64,000 nucleotides of DNA. Source: Aestuariibacter salexigens DSM 15300. Its GTDB lineage: Bacteria; Pseudomonadota; Gammaproteobacteria; Enterobacterales; Alteromonadaceae. The notes beneath the pieces were generated by a model. It ran no database searches and was not told the DNA's origin. It worked only from the letters and a program-made list of their open reading frames with translations. The stretch lies in contig NZ_AUBH01000007.1 of NCBI RefSeq assembly GCF_000429145.1, positions 186,001-250,000 of the forward strand, in the 5' to 3' direction. Shown one piece after another: positions 36,629 through 45,691 of the stretch. Within the stretch, counting starts at the first letter, position 1. Each line of letters opens with the position of its first letter. The translations under genes and the position numbers were made by a program.

Positions 36629-39100
36629 ATGTCAGAAAATTCCCCTTTCCAGCAAGCGCTTCCCCCTGTCTTCGAAGACTGGTTTGCCAGCCGTGGCTGG
36701 CAACCGCGCAGCTACCAGCTCAAGATGATCGACGCATTTAATGGCCGGCAATCAACCTTGCTAATCGCTCCGACCGGGGCGGGTAAAACGTTGTCAGGCT
36801 TTTTACCTAGCCTGGTTAACATGACTCTTGAAGAGTGCAAGCACTTACACACTTTATACATCAGCCCATTAAAAGCATTGGCCAACGATATTCAGCGTAA
36901 TCTGACCGATCCCGTTGAGCAGATGGGACTCAACATCAGCATTGAAACCCGTACCGGTGATACGCCATCACACAAGCGTCAGCGGCAGCGCCGCTTGCCA
37001 CCTAATATTTTGCTTACCACGCCTGAATCATTGATGCTCATGCTTTCCTACGCTGATGCCCCCCGCATTTTTTCCAGACTAAAGTGCGTCATCGTCGATG
37101 AAGTGCACAGCTTCGTAAGTAATAAGCGAGGAGATTTCACCACCCTGGCATTGGCCAGATTAACGCGGCTGGCGGGACATTACGTTAGGTTTGGTTTGTC
37201 TGCCACGGTGGCGGAGCCGCAAGCATTGGCAACATGGCTTGGCAGCAAAGCTAAGCCAGCTGAGCTACTGATTGAACAGTCCCCAGTGTTACCGGATATT
37301 AAAGTTGTCGAGCCTTCAGAACGCATGCCATATGGCGGCTTTATGGCTAAATATGCGGTTGCAGACATTTACGCGCAGATTAAAGCGAGCCAGATGACAT
37401 TAGTGTTTGTTAATACCCGAGCGCAGGTTGAACTGATGTTTCAAATGCTTTGGGAGCACAACCGTGATGCCCTGCCCATCGCCATTTATCATGGTTCACT
37501 GAGCAAGGAGCAGCGTCATAAAACGGAATCCATGATGGCCAAGGGCATGTTGCGTGCGATTGTCACAACCTCGGCGCTGGAGCTCGGGATAGACTGGGGC
37601 GACGTTGATGTCGTTATACAGGTCGGTGCACCCAAAGGCGTAAGTCGGCTATTACAAAGAATCGGTCGCTCCAACCACAGGATGGACGAGCCCAGTCAGG
37701 CGCTTATGGTACCGGCGAATCGATTTGAAGCACTTGAGTGTGAAGCGGCCATGTCGGCGATCAAGGCTCAAAAACTGGACGGCGAGCCAGGTCATCCGGG
37801 GTCGCTGGACATCGTGCCGCAATATATTCTCAACTGTTTATGCAGCGAGGCTGATACGCCTGATGTCCTGTTTGATGAGATTCGTAACGCTCAGCCCTAC
37901 TTTGACCTGACGCGTGAAGATTTCGATAAACTGTTTGAATTCACCGAAAACGGTGGTTACGCGCTGAAATATTACGATCGCTATTGTCGTCTTTCCCAAG
38001 ACGAAGAAGGGCGTTACCAACCAGCTAACAAACGTGTAATTCAACGCCATAGGCAGAATATCGGCACGATCGTTGAGGCGGGCCGATTGAAAGTAAAGCG
38101 GCTGCGGCGCAAACATCAGGGCCAAGTCGTAGGCGAGGTCGAGGAGTACTTTGCTCAGCAATTGGTGCCAGGTGATACGTTTTTATTTGCCGGCGAAGTA
38201 CTGAAATTTGAAGGGATAAGAGACATGTTTGTCGAGGCATCGCCAAGCAAAGGGGGCGAGCCTAAGATCCCCAGCTACGTGGGCGGACAACTGCCATTGT
38301 CGACGTTTCTTGCCGAAGGTGTCCGTCAGCTTCTCAACGAACCTTCACGTTGGTCGTCACTGTCACCTCAGGTGCGAGAGTGGCTGGACTTACAACAGGC
38401 TTTCTCTGAGCTGCCCGGCAGGGACAGCGTACTGATAGAGCAATTCCCCTATCGCAAAGCGTTTCACACCCTGTTTTATACATTCGAAGGACGTAAAGCC
38501 AATCAGACTTTGGGCATGCTGGTGACCAAGCGAATGGAGCGACTGGGTCTGAAACCGTTAAGTTTCAGTGTTACCGATTATGGCCTGTCGGTCTGCTCGC
38601 TGGTCGCATTTGGTGAATCGGCTATCCCACGTCTGTTTCATCCGGATATTCTTGGAGATGAACTCGAGGACTGGATGCTAGAAGCGCCTATGCTGAAACG
38701 ATCTTTTCGTCGTGTTGCGGTTGTCAGCGGTCTGACAGAGCAAAATTACCATGCAACACGAAAGTCGATGAAGCAGGTCACATTTTCCACCGATCTGATT
38801 TACGATACGCTGCGTGAATACGACCCTGATCACATTCTGTTAAAAGTGGCAAGACAGGATGCAGAACGAGAATTGCTGGATCTGTCACGGCTGGCCGATT
38901 TGCTGATCCGCTTTGTCGGCAAAGTGCGTTTCAGGGCACTGACTAAAGTGTCCCCTATGGCTATCCCAATTGTATTGGATGTGCGCAGCGAACAAGTCAA
39001 AGGTGTGGGTGTGGAGGCCCTGCTTGAACAAGCAAGCCTGATGGATGAGGCAGACCAACTGATGCAAGACGTACGAGACTACCTTGAGCAAACTGATTAA
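36629..39100 (+). CDS. Ligase-associated DEXH-box helicase (Lhr type)
   Basis: The 823-residue (from the ATG at 36629) superfamily 2 helicase has motif I APTGAGKT (about 47-54), DEVHSF (about 158-163), SAT, a second RecA domain with TSALELGIDWGDVD and QRIGRSNHR, and the Lhr-core extension. It matches the DEXH helicase of the ligase cassette, which is related to Lhr DNA helicases that translocate 3'-5'. An upstream TTG at 36551 would add 26 unconserved residues. Its stop overlaps the phosphoesterase start by 17 bases. No LexA-type box was seen in the intergenic gap. Confidence 0.94.
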   Translation: MSENSPFQQALPPVFEDWFASRGWQPRSYQLKMIDAFNGRQSTLLIAPTGAGKTLSGFLPSLVNMTLEECKHLHTLYISPLKALANDIQRNLTDPVEQMGLNISIETRTGDTPSHKRQRQRRLPPNILLTTPESLMLMLSYADAPRIFSRLKCVIVDEVHSFVSNKRGDFTTLALARLTRLAGHYVRFGLSATVAEPQALATWLGSKAKPAELLIEQSPVLPDIKVVEPSERMPYGGFMAKYAVADIYAQIKASQMTLVFVNTRAQVELMFQMLWEHNRDALPIAIYHGSLSKEQRHKTESMMAKGMLRAIVTTSALELGIDWGDVDVVIQVGAPKGVSRLLQRIGRSNHRMDEPSQALMVPANRFEALECEAAMSAIKAQKLDGEPGHPGSLDIVPQYILNCLCSEADTPDVLFDEIRNAQPYFDLTREDFDKLFEFTENGGYALKYYDRYCRLSQDEEGRYQPANKRVIQRHRQNIGTIVEAGRLKVKRLRRKHQGQVVGEVEEYFAQQLVPGDTFLFAGEVLKFEGIRDMFVEASPSKGGEPKIPSYVGGQLPLSTFLAEGVRQLLNEPSRWSSLSPQVREWLDLQQAFSELPGRDSVLIEQFPYRKAFHTLFYTFEGRKANQTLGMLVTKRMERLGLKPLSFSVTDYGLSVCSLVAFGESAIPRLFHPDILGDELEDWMLEAPMLKRSFRRVAVVSGLTEQNYHATRKSMKQVTFSTDLIYDTLREYDPDHILLKVARQDAERELLDLSRLADLLIRFVGKVRFRALTKVSPMAIPIVLDVRSEQVKGVGVEALLEQASLMDEADQLMQDVRDYLEQTD

Positions 39101-39782
39101 GCATATTCAACACGGCCACGCTCGCCCGATAAAATTTGCCGGAGATACCTGGCTGTTAGATGGTAAAGGCTGCATCGTTAATCTGGCACATCAGACACTG
39201 ATTGTCTCGGATTTGCATTTCGAAAAAGCGTCTTATCTAAACCACTATGGTAACGTACTGCCCACGTTGGACACGTTCGATACGTTAAAACGCCTCGCAG
39301 AGCTCATTGATTTTTATTCGCCCCAGCGAGTCGTGTGTCTGGGCGACAGTTTTCACGACGTCAGGGCACTGGATAGGATGGCAGAGACCGACCTTGCCAC
39401 ACTGACAGCGCTAGCTGAACAGGTTGAATGCTGGGTGTGGGTGCAGGGTAACCATGACCCCGATCTGCCCGAATGGTTGACGGGTGACATTGTTGACAGC
39501 CTGACGCTTGGTGAAGCACGTTTATTGCATGAGCCAGATGCCCACATTAGCGCGCCGCAAATCGTTGGCCACTTTCATCCCAAATTGACGGTGAAGACTG
39601 CTGGCAGGAAAGTAACGGGGAAATGTGTTGTTGCCTCGTCATCACTGATGATTCTGCCATCCTTTGGCAGCTACACCGGTGGCCTCGGCGTTAATGATAA
39701 GGCAATCACATCATTATTTGGCCAGCAATCTGTTAATTATCACCTACTACGCAAAGAGAAAGTCTGGCCGATAAAGCCGTAA
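39084..39782 (+). CDS. pdeM: Ligase-associated DNA damage response endonuclease PdeM
   Basis: The 232-residue calcineurin-like metallophosphoesterase has the metal motifs SDLHFEK (about 42-48), GDSFHD, WVQGNHDPDLPEW (about 118-130) and GHFHPK. This is the phosphoesterase component of the ligase cassette, thought to act on DNA ends. It starts at a TTG inside the end of the helicase gene (17-base overlap). No good ATG is available near the conserved N-terminus. Confidence 0.92.
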   Translation: MSKLIKHIQHGHARPIKFAGDTWLLDGKGCIVNLAHQTLIVSDLHFEKASYLNHYGNVLPTLDTFDTLKRLAELIDFYSPQRVVCLGDSFHDVRALDRMAETDLATLTALAEQVECWVWVQGNHDPDLPEWLTGDIVDSLTLGEARLLHEPDAHISAPQIVGHFHPKLTVKTAGRKVTGKCVVASSSLMILPSFGSYTGGLGVNDKAITSLFGQQSVNYHLLRKEKVWPIKP

Positions 39783-39920
39783 CTCTGTTGCTGGTCCAAC
39801 CTCAAAATAAAATTCGGCATAGAGCCCATAAGTGAAAAAAATATCAGCTTAAGGCGCTGTTTTTCGTAGCAAAGATGATAATTATGAATATAAAGCAATA
39901 AATTTGGATGATATTTGTGC

Positions 39921-39938
39921 TTGTAACAATTTGTAACA
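39921..39938 (+). repeat. Two direct repeats of TTGTAACA one helical turn apart
   Basis: TTGTAACA occurs at 39921-39928 and again at 39931-39938, a spacing of 10 bases. TTGTAACAA is itself an inverted repeat around the central A. The pair lies about 130 bases before the subtilase ATG in a 284-base gap that is otherwise without clear features. It may be an operator, but no regulator is assigned. Confidence 0.4.
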
Positions 39939-40066
39939 TGGAGTAGTTTGCAAGAAGTCGGTCCAGTTTACCGGCCGCCGCGATGTGGAAAAATAATAAT
40001 AAAAACACACCAAGTAAAACGACAGACGCGGCAAATAATAACGACAAGTTACAGGAAAGCAGTACA

Positions 40067-41911
40067 ATGAAAACAACCAAACTTAAGCCGCTGTTCGCGG
40101 CAACACTGGTCGCGCTTGGCGCATCTGCCAGTGTATCTGCAGCAGACCGCTACATCATTCAAGTTGATAATCCGGGTAAAGGCGTAGTCAAAGCACTTGC
40201 CAAACAATCCGGTGCAACAATTGAAGTGGATGCTGATGGTTTTATTGCCGCAACGTTTGCGGGTAAAAGCCTGGACGATGTCAAAGGATTGATGAATAAC
40301 CCGCACGTTAAGCTCGTAGAAGTGGATCACGTGCGCAAACCGCTTGCGCTATTCAATGATGATGCAGGCAACCCTATGACCCAGCAGGTCACGCCATATG
40401 CCGTTTACCAGGCACAGGCTGACCAGCTCTCATTTGATGCCAATGCGGGTATGAAAGTCTGTGTCATCGACTCAGGACTCGATCAAACCAACCCTGATTT
40501 CAACTGGAATGCGATTACTGGCGACAACGATCCTGGCACTGGCAACTGGTTCGATAATGGTGGCCCACACGGTACGCACGTTGCGGGCACAATCGGTGCA
40601 GAGAACAACAGCTATGGTGTGGTAGGTATGGCACCAGGCGTGGATATGCACATTATTAAAGTGTTTAATGCCGAAGGCTGGGGATACTCTTCTTCGCTTG
40701 CTCAAGCCGCTCAGCTTTGTGGTGCGGCAGGTTCAAACATCATTAACATGAGTTTGGGCGGCGGCGGTGCCAGCAGCACTGAAGAAGCAGCGTTCCAGCA
40801 GTTCGTGGATAACGGCGGTCTGGTGGTTGCTGCAGCCGGTAATGATGGCAACTCAGTACGCTCATATCCTGCAGGATATTCCCCGGTCATGATGATCGGT
40901 GCTAATGATGCTGACAACAACATCGCCAGCTTCTCTCAATATCCTAGCTGTACTACTGGTCGCGGCAAACGTGTGACAACAGACGAAACCATCTGTGTCG
41001 AGGTAACAGCGGGTGGTGTAGATACACTCTCTACTTATCCTGCAGGCATGGCGACCTCAGCGTCTCTGGCTGCTGATGGCGTTGGCTTTGCGTCCTCTGC
41101 TATGGAAAATGCAGGCAGCGCAACAGGCGCAACCTACTTCATGGGTATTGGTAACAGCGTAGACAGCGGTGCAGCAGGCAAAGTCTGTGTGATTGATCGC
41201 GGTACGATTTCGTTTTTTGACAAAGTACAAAACTGCGAAAACTCAGGCGGTATTGGTGCGGTAATCATTAATAATGAGCCAGGCATGCTTTATGGCACAT
41301 TGGGTGACACCAACACCACATCGATTCCGGCAGTAGGCGCAGCTCTGGAAGATCGCGATGCCTTACTGGCAGCGGCAACCATGGATATCTTCATCGGCGC
41401 CAGTGATTATGGCCTGATGAGCGGTACGTCAATGGCGACGCCAGCGGTAGCAGGTGTTGCAGCGCTGGTATGGTCAAATCACCCAAGTTGTACAGGTGAG
41501 GAAATCCGTGCGGCACTGAAAGCCACAGCAATGGACTCTGGCGCACCGGGCAAAGATGACTTCTTTGGCTACGGCATCGTACAGGCTGCAGATGCAGACG
41601 CCTATCTGACTGCAAACGGCTGTGCAGGCGGCTCAGGTGGTGGCGGCGGTGGTGGTGACACCGGCGGCGGTGACTTCACCTTGAGTGCTACTGGCTACAA
41701 ATCTCGCGGCCTCCAGAATGTAGATCTTAACTGGTCTGGCGCTTCAACCACGAACGTTGATATCTACAGAGACGGTGCGCTGATTTCTACTACACAGAAT
41801 GACGGCAGCTATACTGACTCGCTGAATGTGAAAGGTGGCGGAGACTACCTGTATCAGGTATGTGACGAAGGTACCAGCACCTGTTCAGACACAGCGCGCG
41901 TTATATTCTAA
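40067..41911 (+). CDS. Secreted subtilisin-like serine protease with PA insertion
   Basis: The 614-residue S8 peptidase has a signal peptide cut near residue 26 (SVSAA-DR). An inhibitor-I9-type propeptide spans about 28-95. The subtilase domain has the triad Asp135 (VIDSGLD), His168 (GPHGTHVAGT) and Ser455 (SGTSMATP), with oxyanion Asn259 (AAAGND). A protease-associated (PA) domain is inserted at about 335-445. A poly-Gly linker (about 521-535) leads to a C-terminal FN3-like domain (536-614). AGGAAA precedes the ATG; the frame opens further upstream without signal. Likely a secreted scavenging protease. Confidence 0.93.
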   Translation: MKTTKLKPLFAATLVALGASASVSAADRYIIQVDNPGKGVVKALAKQSGATIEVDADGFIAATFAGKSLDDVKGLMNNPHVKLVEVDHVRKPLALFNDDAGNPMTQQVTPYAVYQAQADQLSFDANAGMKVCVIDSGLDQTNPDFNWNAITGDNDPGTGNWFDNGGPHGTHVAGTIGAENNSYGVVGMAPGVDMHIIKVFNAEGWGYSSSLAQAAQLCGAAGSNIINMSLGGGGASSTEEAAFQQFVDNGGLVVAAAGNDGNSVRSYPAGYSPVMMIGANDADNNIASFSQYPSCTTGRGKRVTTDETICVEVTAGGVDTLSTYPAGMATSASLAADGVGFASSAMENAGSATGATYFMGIGNSVDSGAAGKVCVIDRGTISFFDKVQNCENSGGIGAVIINNEPGMLYGTLGDTNTTSIPAVGAALEDRDALLAAATMDIFIGASDYGLMSGTSMATPAVAGVAALVWSNHPSCTGEEIRAALKATAMDSGAPGKDDFFGYGIVQAADADAYLTANGCAGGSGGGGGGGDTGGGDFTLSATGYKSRGLQNVDLNWSGASTTNVDIYRDGALISTTQNDGSYTDSLNVKGGGDYLYQVCDEGTSTCSDTARVIF

Positions 41912-41930
41912 ATTATACGCAGGAATGAAA

Positions 41931-41956
41931 AGGCGAGCATGATGCTCGCCTTTTTT
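41931..41956 (+). terminator. Terminator between subtilase and aguB (bidirectional)
   Basis: Stem AGGCGAGC/GCTCGCCT with an ATGAT loop, followed by six T residues, and with an A run on the left. It can serve the convergent aguB as well. Confidence 0.92.
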
Positions 41957-41961
41957 GTGTC

Positions 41962-42855
41962 CTAATCTCGCCAACGGCGGGTCAGATCATGATAATCATC
42001 TATCCTGCGGTCACGGAAATAAGGCCATATGCGCTTAACCTGTTCGGTTCGGGTCATATCAATCTCAACCATCAGAGTGGTTTGTTCGTCTGCGCCCGCC
42101 TGCGCCAGAATTTCTCCCTGCGGACCCGCGATAAAGCTTTGCCCCCAGAATTGAATGCCCGGATCGCCCTCAATAGGTGAAGGCTCAAAGCCGGTACGAT
42201 TGGCTACTACTACAGGTAACGAATTGGCTACAGCATGGCCACGCTGGATCGTCTGCCATGCATTAAACTGACGCTGTCGCTCCTGCTCGGTATCGGTCAT
42301 ATCCCAGCCAATGGCTGTTGGATAAAACAGAATATCTGCGCCAGCCATGGCCATTAAGCGCGCTGCTTCTGGGTACCACTGATCCCAGCACACCAGGACG
42401 CCCAATCGTCCGACGCTGGTATCAATGGGGGTAAAGCCCAAATCGCCGGGCGTGAAATAAAACTTTTCGTAAAATCCTGGGTCGTCTGGAATATGCATTT
42501 TACGATACTTACCGACCATGCCCTGCTGTTTATCGAATACCACGGCGGTGTTGTGATAAAGGCCTGAGCCACGTTTTTCAAACAGGGAGGTGACCAGAAC
42601 GATATCGAGCTCTGCTGCCAACTTAGCAAAATACTCGGTTGCTGGACCGGGAATTGGCTCGGCCAGGTCAAAATTGTCGGTGTTTTCTTCCTGACAGAAA
42701 TACAACGTGCTGTGTAACTCCTGTAACATCACCAACTGGCAACCATCGGCTGCTAGTTGTCTGACTTTCTCTGCACTCTGTCGCCAGTTTTCATCCTTGT
42801 CATTCGACGTGATTGCTTGTTGTACCAAACCAACATTGAGCGTTCGATTAGACAT
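41962..42855 (-). CDS. aguB: N-carbamoylputrescine amidase
   Basis: The 297-residue nitrilase-superfamily protein hydrolyses N-carbamoylputrescine to putrescine. The Glu-Lys-Cys triad is visible as QELHSTLYFC (Glu about 46), KYRKMHIPDDPGFYEKFYF with Lys, and LVCWDQWYPEAAR with Cys near 156. The GFYEKFYF and DQWYPE elements are typical of AguB. The start overlaps the end of the upstream agmatine deiminase-like gene by 8 bases, supporting a common pathway from agmatine to putrescine. Confidence 0.92.
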   Translation of the reverse strand: MSNRTLNVGLVQQAITSNDKDENWRQSAEKVRQLAADGCQLVMLQELHSTLYFCQEENTDNFDLAEPIPGPATEYFAKLAAELDIVLVTSLFEKRGSGLYHNTAVVFDKQQGMVGKYRKMHIPDDPGFYEKFYFTPGDLGFTPIDTSVGRLGVLVCWDQWYPEAARLMAMAGADILFYPTAIGWDMTDTEQERQRQFNAWQTIQRGHAVANSLPVVVANRTGFEPSPIEGDPGIQFWGQSFIAGPQGEILAQAGADEQTTLMVEIDMTRTEQVKRIWPYFRDRRIDDYHDLTRRWRD

Positions 42856-43903
42856 ACACAGAAACTCCTGAATTTAGCTGCTCGACAACATCATCAAGCA
42901 AAGTGTGTTTAGGCACCTGCATACTGATGCAATGCAGACTACCAAACTGTTCTATTAGTGGACGGCAATTTATCGCAACAATGTCGTGTTGTGGATAAGC
43001 ACGGCTCAGCACGTCAAGCGCTTCGTCATCCTCGGGCTGCTGATAGACTGGCGCAAGTATTGCGCCATTGGTGATTAAGAAATTAGCATAGGACGCCGGT
43101 AGTCTGTCCCCATCAACGTTGACAATGTAAGGCAAGGGCAGTTCAAACAATCTGTGATCGGGAAACACTTCCCTGCATTCATCCGTAAGTGCAGTCAGTT
43201 CAGAAAAATGAGGATCTTCTGGACGGTTATAACTGGTTTGTATGACTAAACCCTTATCTGGTGTAAATCTGACCAAGGTATCAATATGACCATCAGTATC
43301 GTCACCTTCAAGATGGCCGTGCTGTAAAATGCTGACCTCTGCCGCTCCAAGCTCTGATGTAAAGGTGCGCTTGTAGGCATCTTCTGTCATGTCACCATTG
43401 CGTTCTGGGTTAAATAAACAGCTTGCTGTTGAGAGTAAGTGCCCACTTTCATCTATTTCAATAGCACCGCCTTCGGCCACGATGTTTACCTGGTGCAGGG
43501 GCAGACGACATAATCTTGCCAGCGAGTGTCTATTTACCCGATTGTCTTTGCTGGCATCGAATTTGTTACCCCAACCGTTAAACACGAATTCTACAGGCAC
43601 TCGCCCATTGGCACTTTCACAGGTCAAAAATGCATAATCTCTTACCCAGGTATCATTATAATCAGCGTTCACAATCAGCACCTGAGACTGTTGGGCCAGC
43701 AGCGCCTGAACGTCCTTCTCAAGCCCATCACGAACAAGCAATATTACGCCAATCTGTCTGTCATTGAGTGCATTGATGATATCCAGATAGACCTGTCTTA
43801 CCTGAGACAGCCAAAGGCGCCAATCTGTTTGTTCATCTGGCCAGGCAAGAATAATGGCATCCTGAGGTGCCCATTCGGGCAACAAACGACTTAGTGGTTG
43901 CAT
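42848..43903 (-). CDS. Agmatine deiminase family protein
   Basis: From the ATG at 43903 the protein is 351 residues and belongs to the peptidyl-arginine/agmatine deiminase family. It has LPEWAPQDAIILAWP at the start, the NDTWVRD motif (about 86-92), the GHIDTLVRF element (about 213-221) and the nucleophile Cys in SLHCISMQVP near the end. The usual NDSWMRDTGP and GGGNIHC signatures are altered to NDTWVRDYAF and FGSLHC, so substrate preference may differ. Overlap with aguB makes agmatine deimination the best guess. The frame's upstream 58 codons are not family-like. Confidence 0.82.
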   Translation of the reverse strand: MQPLSRLLPEWAPQDAIILAWPDEQTDWRLWLSQVRQVYLDIINALNDRQIGVILLVRDGLEKDVQALLAQQSQVLIVNADYNDTWVRDYAFLTCESANGRVPVEFVFNGWGNKFDASKDNRVNRHSLARLCRLPLHQVNIVAEGGAIEIDESGHLLSTASCLFNPERNGDMTEDAYKRTFTSELGAAEVSILQHGHLEGDDTDGHIDTLVRFTPDKGLVIQTSYNRPEDPHFSELTALTDECREVFPDHRLFELPLPYIVNVDGDRLPASYANFLITNGAILAPVYQQPEDDEALDVLSRAYPQHDIVAINCRPLIEQFGSLHCISMQVPKHTLLDDVVEQLNSGVSVYV

Positions 43904-44050
43904 GATAATGAAGACTTTGTCAGCACAATATGAGTAATTGGCGCAGAGTATAGCGGTCGGCGGTGCTAATACCAAAAGCTTATATGCATGAACATCGTCT
44001 GGGACTATAACGTTACCTATTAACTCATTATGCCTTGTCAGGAGAATGAC

Positions 44051-45691
44051 ATGACGATCGCCGTACACGCTGAACATGAAGTTGGACTGGAGAAAAATGC
44101 TGCTAACTATGTCAGCCTCTCACCGCTGTCGATGCTAAGACGCACAGCAACGGTTTACCCACAACGTCCCGCAGTCATCCATGGCGAGGTTCGCCGCACG
44201 TACTCGCAGATGTATCAACGTTGCCTGCAGCTGGCCAGTGGTTTGGAAAAACTCGGTGTGAAGACCGGTGATACAGTATCTATTATGGCGCCGAATATTC
44301 CTGAATTTATCGAGGCATCGTTTGGTGTTCCCCTCTGTGGAGCGGTTTTGAATTCACTTAATATTCGGCTTGATGCCGATCACCTGGCATTTATTCTCAA
44401 CCACTGTCAGGCAAAAGTGTTACTGACTGACACCGAGTTTGCGCCTGTGATCAGAGAGGCGCTTAACAAAGTGAGTCATTCAATCCTAGTCATCGATATC
44501 GCTGACAGCCAAGGTCCCGGCGGCGATTGCCTTGGGATCATGGACTATGAGGCATTGCTGGATACAGCAGACGATAACTATGCATTTCGACTTCCTGAAG
44601 ATGAGTGGCAGTCAATCGCGTTGAACTATACCTCTGGTACGACGGGCAATCCCAAAGGTGTGGTGTACTCTCACCGAGGTGCTTATATCAATGCCTTAGG
44701 TAACTGTTTTACCTGGGCGATGCCGCATTTTCCGGTTTATCTTTGGACTTTACCAATGTTCCATTGCAATGGGTGGTGTTTCCCCTGGGGAGTGACGGCC
44801 ATGGCCGGAACCCACGTGTGTATGCGCAGAGTGGAGGGGCATCAGATCCTGCAGGCAATCAAGCAACACGGTGTGACACACTTGTGTGGTGCACCTATCG
44901 TGATGAGTTTCATGATTGCGGCTCAGCGTGAAGGTGGTTATGAATTTGACCGGCCCGTGAAAATGATGACCGCAGGCGCGGCACCGCCAGCCGCGGTTAT
45001 TTCACAGATTGAACAGATGGGCATTGAAATTACCCACGTTTATGGCCTGACGGAAGTGTATGGGCCGTCCATTGTGTGTGCCTGGCATCCTGAGTGGGAT
45101 GAGTTGCCTGATAATGAACGTGCGCATCGTAAAGCGCGTCAAGGGGTGCCCTATGAGCTACAAGAAGATTTGATGGTAGCAGACCCCGACACCATGCAAC
45201 CCGTGCCAAAAGACGGCAAGACCATCGGTGAAATCATGATCCGCGGAAATGCCGTGATGAAAGGCTATTTGCATAATCCTAAAACCACTGCAGAGTCATT
45301 TGCTGGCGGCTGGTTTCACAGTGGCGATCTAGCGGTGATGCATCCGGATGGTTATGCAGAGATAAAAGATCGCAGTAAAGATATTATTATTTCTGGTGGC
45401 GAGAATATCTCTTCAATTGAAGTTGAAGATGTGTTGTACAGTCATGAGTGCGTACAAGCTGCTGCCGTCGTGGCAAAACCGGATGAAAAGTGGGGAGAGA
45501 CCCCCTGTGCGTTTATTGAGTTAAAGCCGGGCAGTCAGACATCTGAGCAGGCACTTATCGATTTTTGCAAAGATAACCTGGCTAAGTTCAAATGTCCTCG
45601 CCATGTGGTCTTCACCGAATTACCTAAAACCTCTACAGGTAAAATTCAAAAATATGTACTGCGGGAGCAAGCCAGTCAGATCAGTGCCTGA
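44051..45691 (+). CDS. AMP-forming acyl-CoA synthetase
   Basis: The 546-residue ANL-superfamily enzyme activates a carboxylic acid with ATP and CoA. The phosphate-binding loop is YTSGTTGNPKGV (about 199-210), followed by TLPMFHCNGWCFPWG, YGLTEVYGPS, the adenylate motif GGWFHSGDLAVMHPDGYAEIKDRSKD, SGGENISS and the catalytic Lys in KTSTGKIQK. It resembles medium-chain acyl-CoA synthetases and the DmdB/AlkK group. Substrate cannot be settled. AGGAG precedes the ATG at 44051; divergent from the agmatine deiminase gene. Confidence 0.92.
   Translation: MTIAVHAEHEVGLEKNAANYVSLSPLSMLRRTATVYPQRPAVIHGEVRRTYSQMYQRCLQLASGLEKLGVKTGDTVSIMAPNIPEFIEASFGVPLCGAVLNSLNIRLDADHLAFILNHCQAKVLLTDTEFAPVIREALNKVSHSILVIDIADSQGPGGDCLGIMDYEALLDTADDNYAFRLPEDEWQSIALNYTSGTTGNPKGVVYSHRGAYINALGNCFTWAMPHFPVYLWTLPMFHCNGWCFPWGVTAMAGTHVCMRRVEGHQILQAIKQHGVTHLCGAPIVMSFMIAAQREGGYEFDRPVKMMTAGAAPPAAVISQIEQMGIEITHVYGLTEVYGPSIVCAWHPEWDELPDNERAHRKARQGVPYELQEDLMVADPDTMQPVPKDGKTIGEIMIRGNAVMKGYLHNPKTTAESFAGGWFHSGDLAVMHPDGYAEIKDRSKDIIISGGENISSIEVEDVLYSHECVQAAAVVAKPDEKWGETPCAFIELKPGSQTSEQALIDFCKDNLAKFKCPRHVVFTELPKTSTGKIQKYVLREQASQISA

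Noticed and set aside
43904-44077. 58-codon upstream extension of the agmatine deiminase gene
   Set aside because: It overlaps the divergent acyl-CoA synthetase start and has no family similarity.
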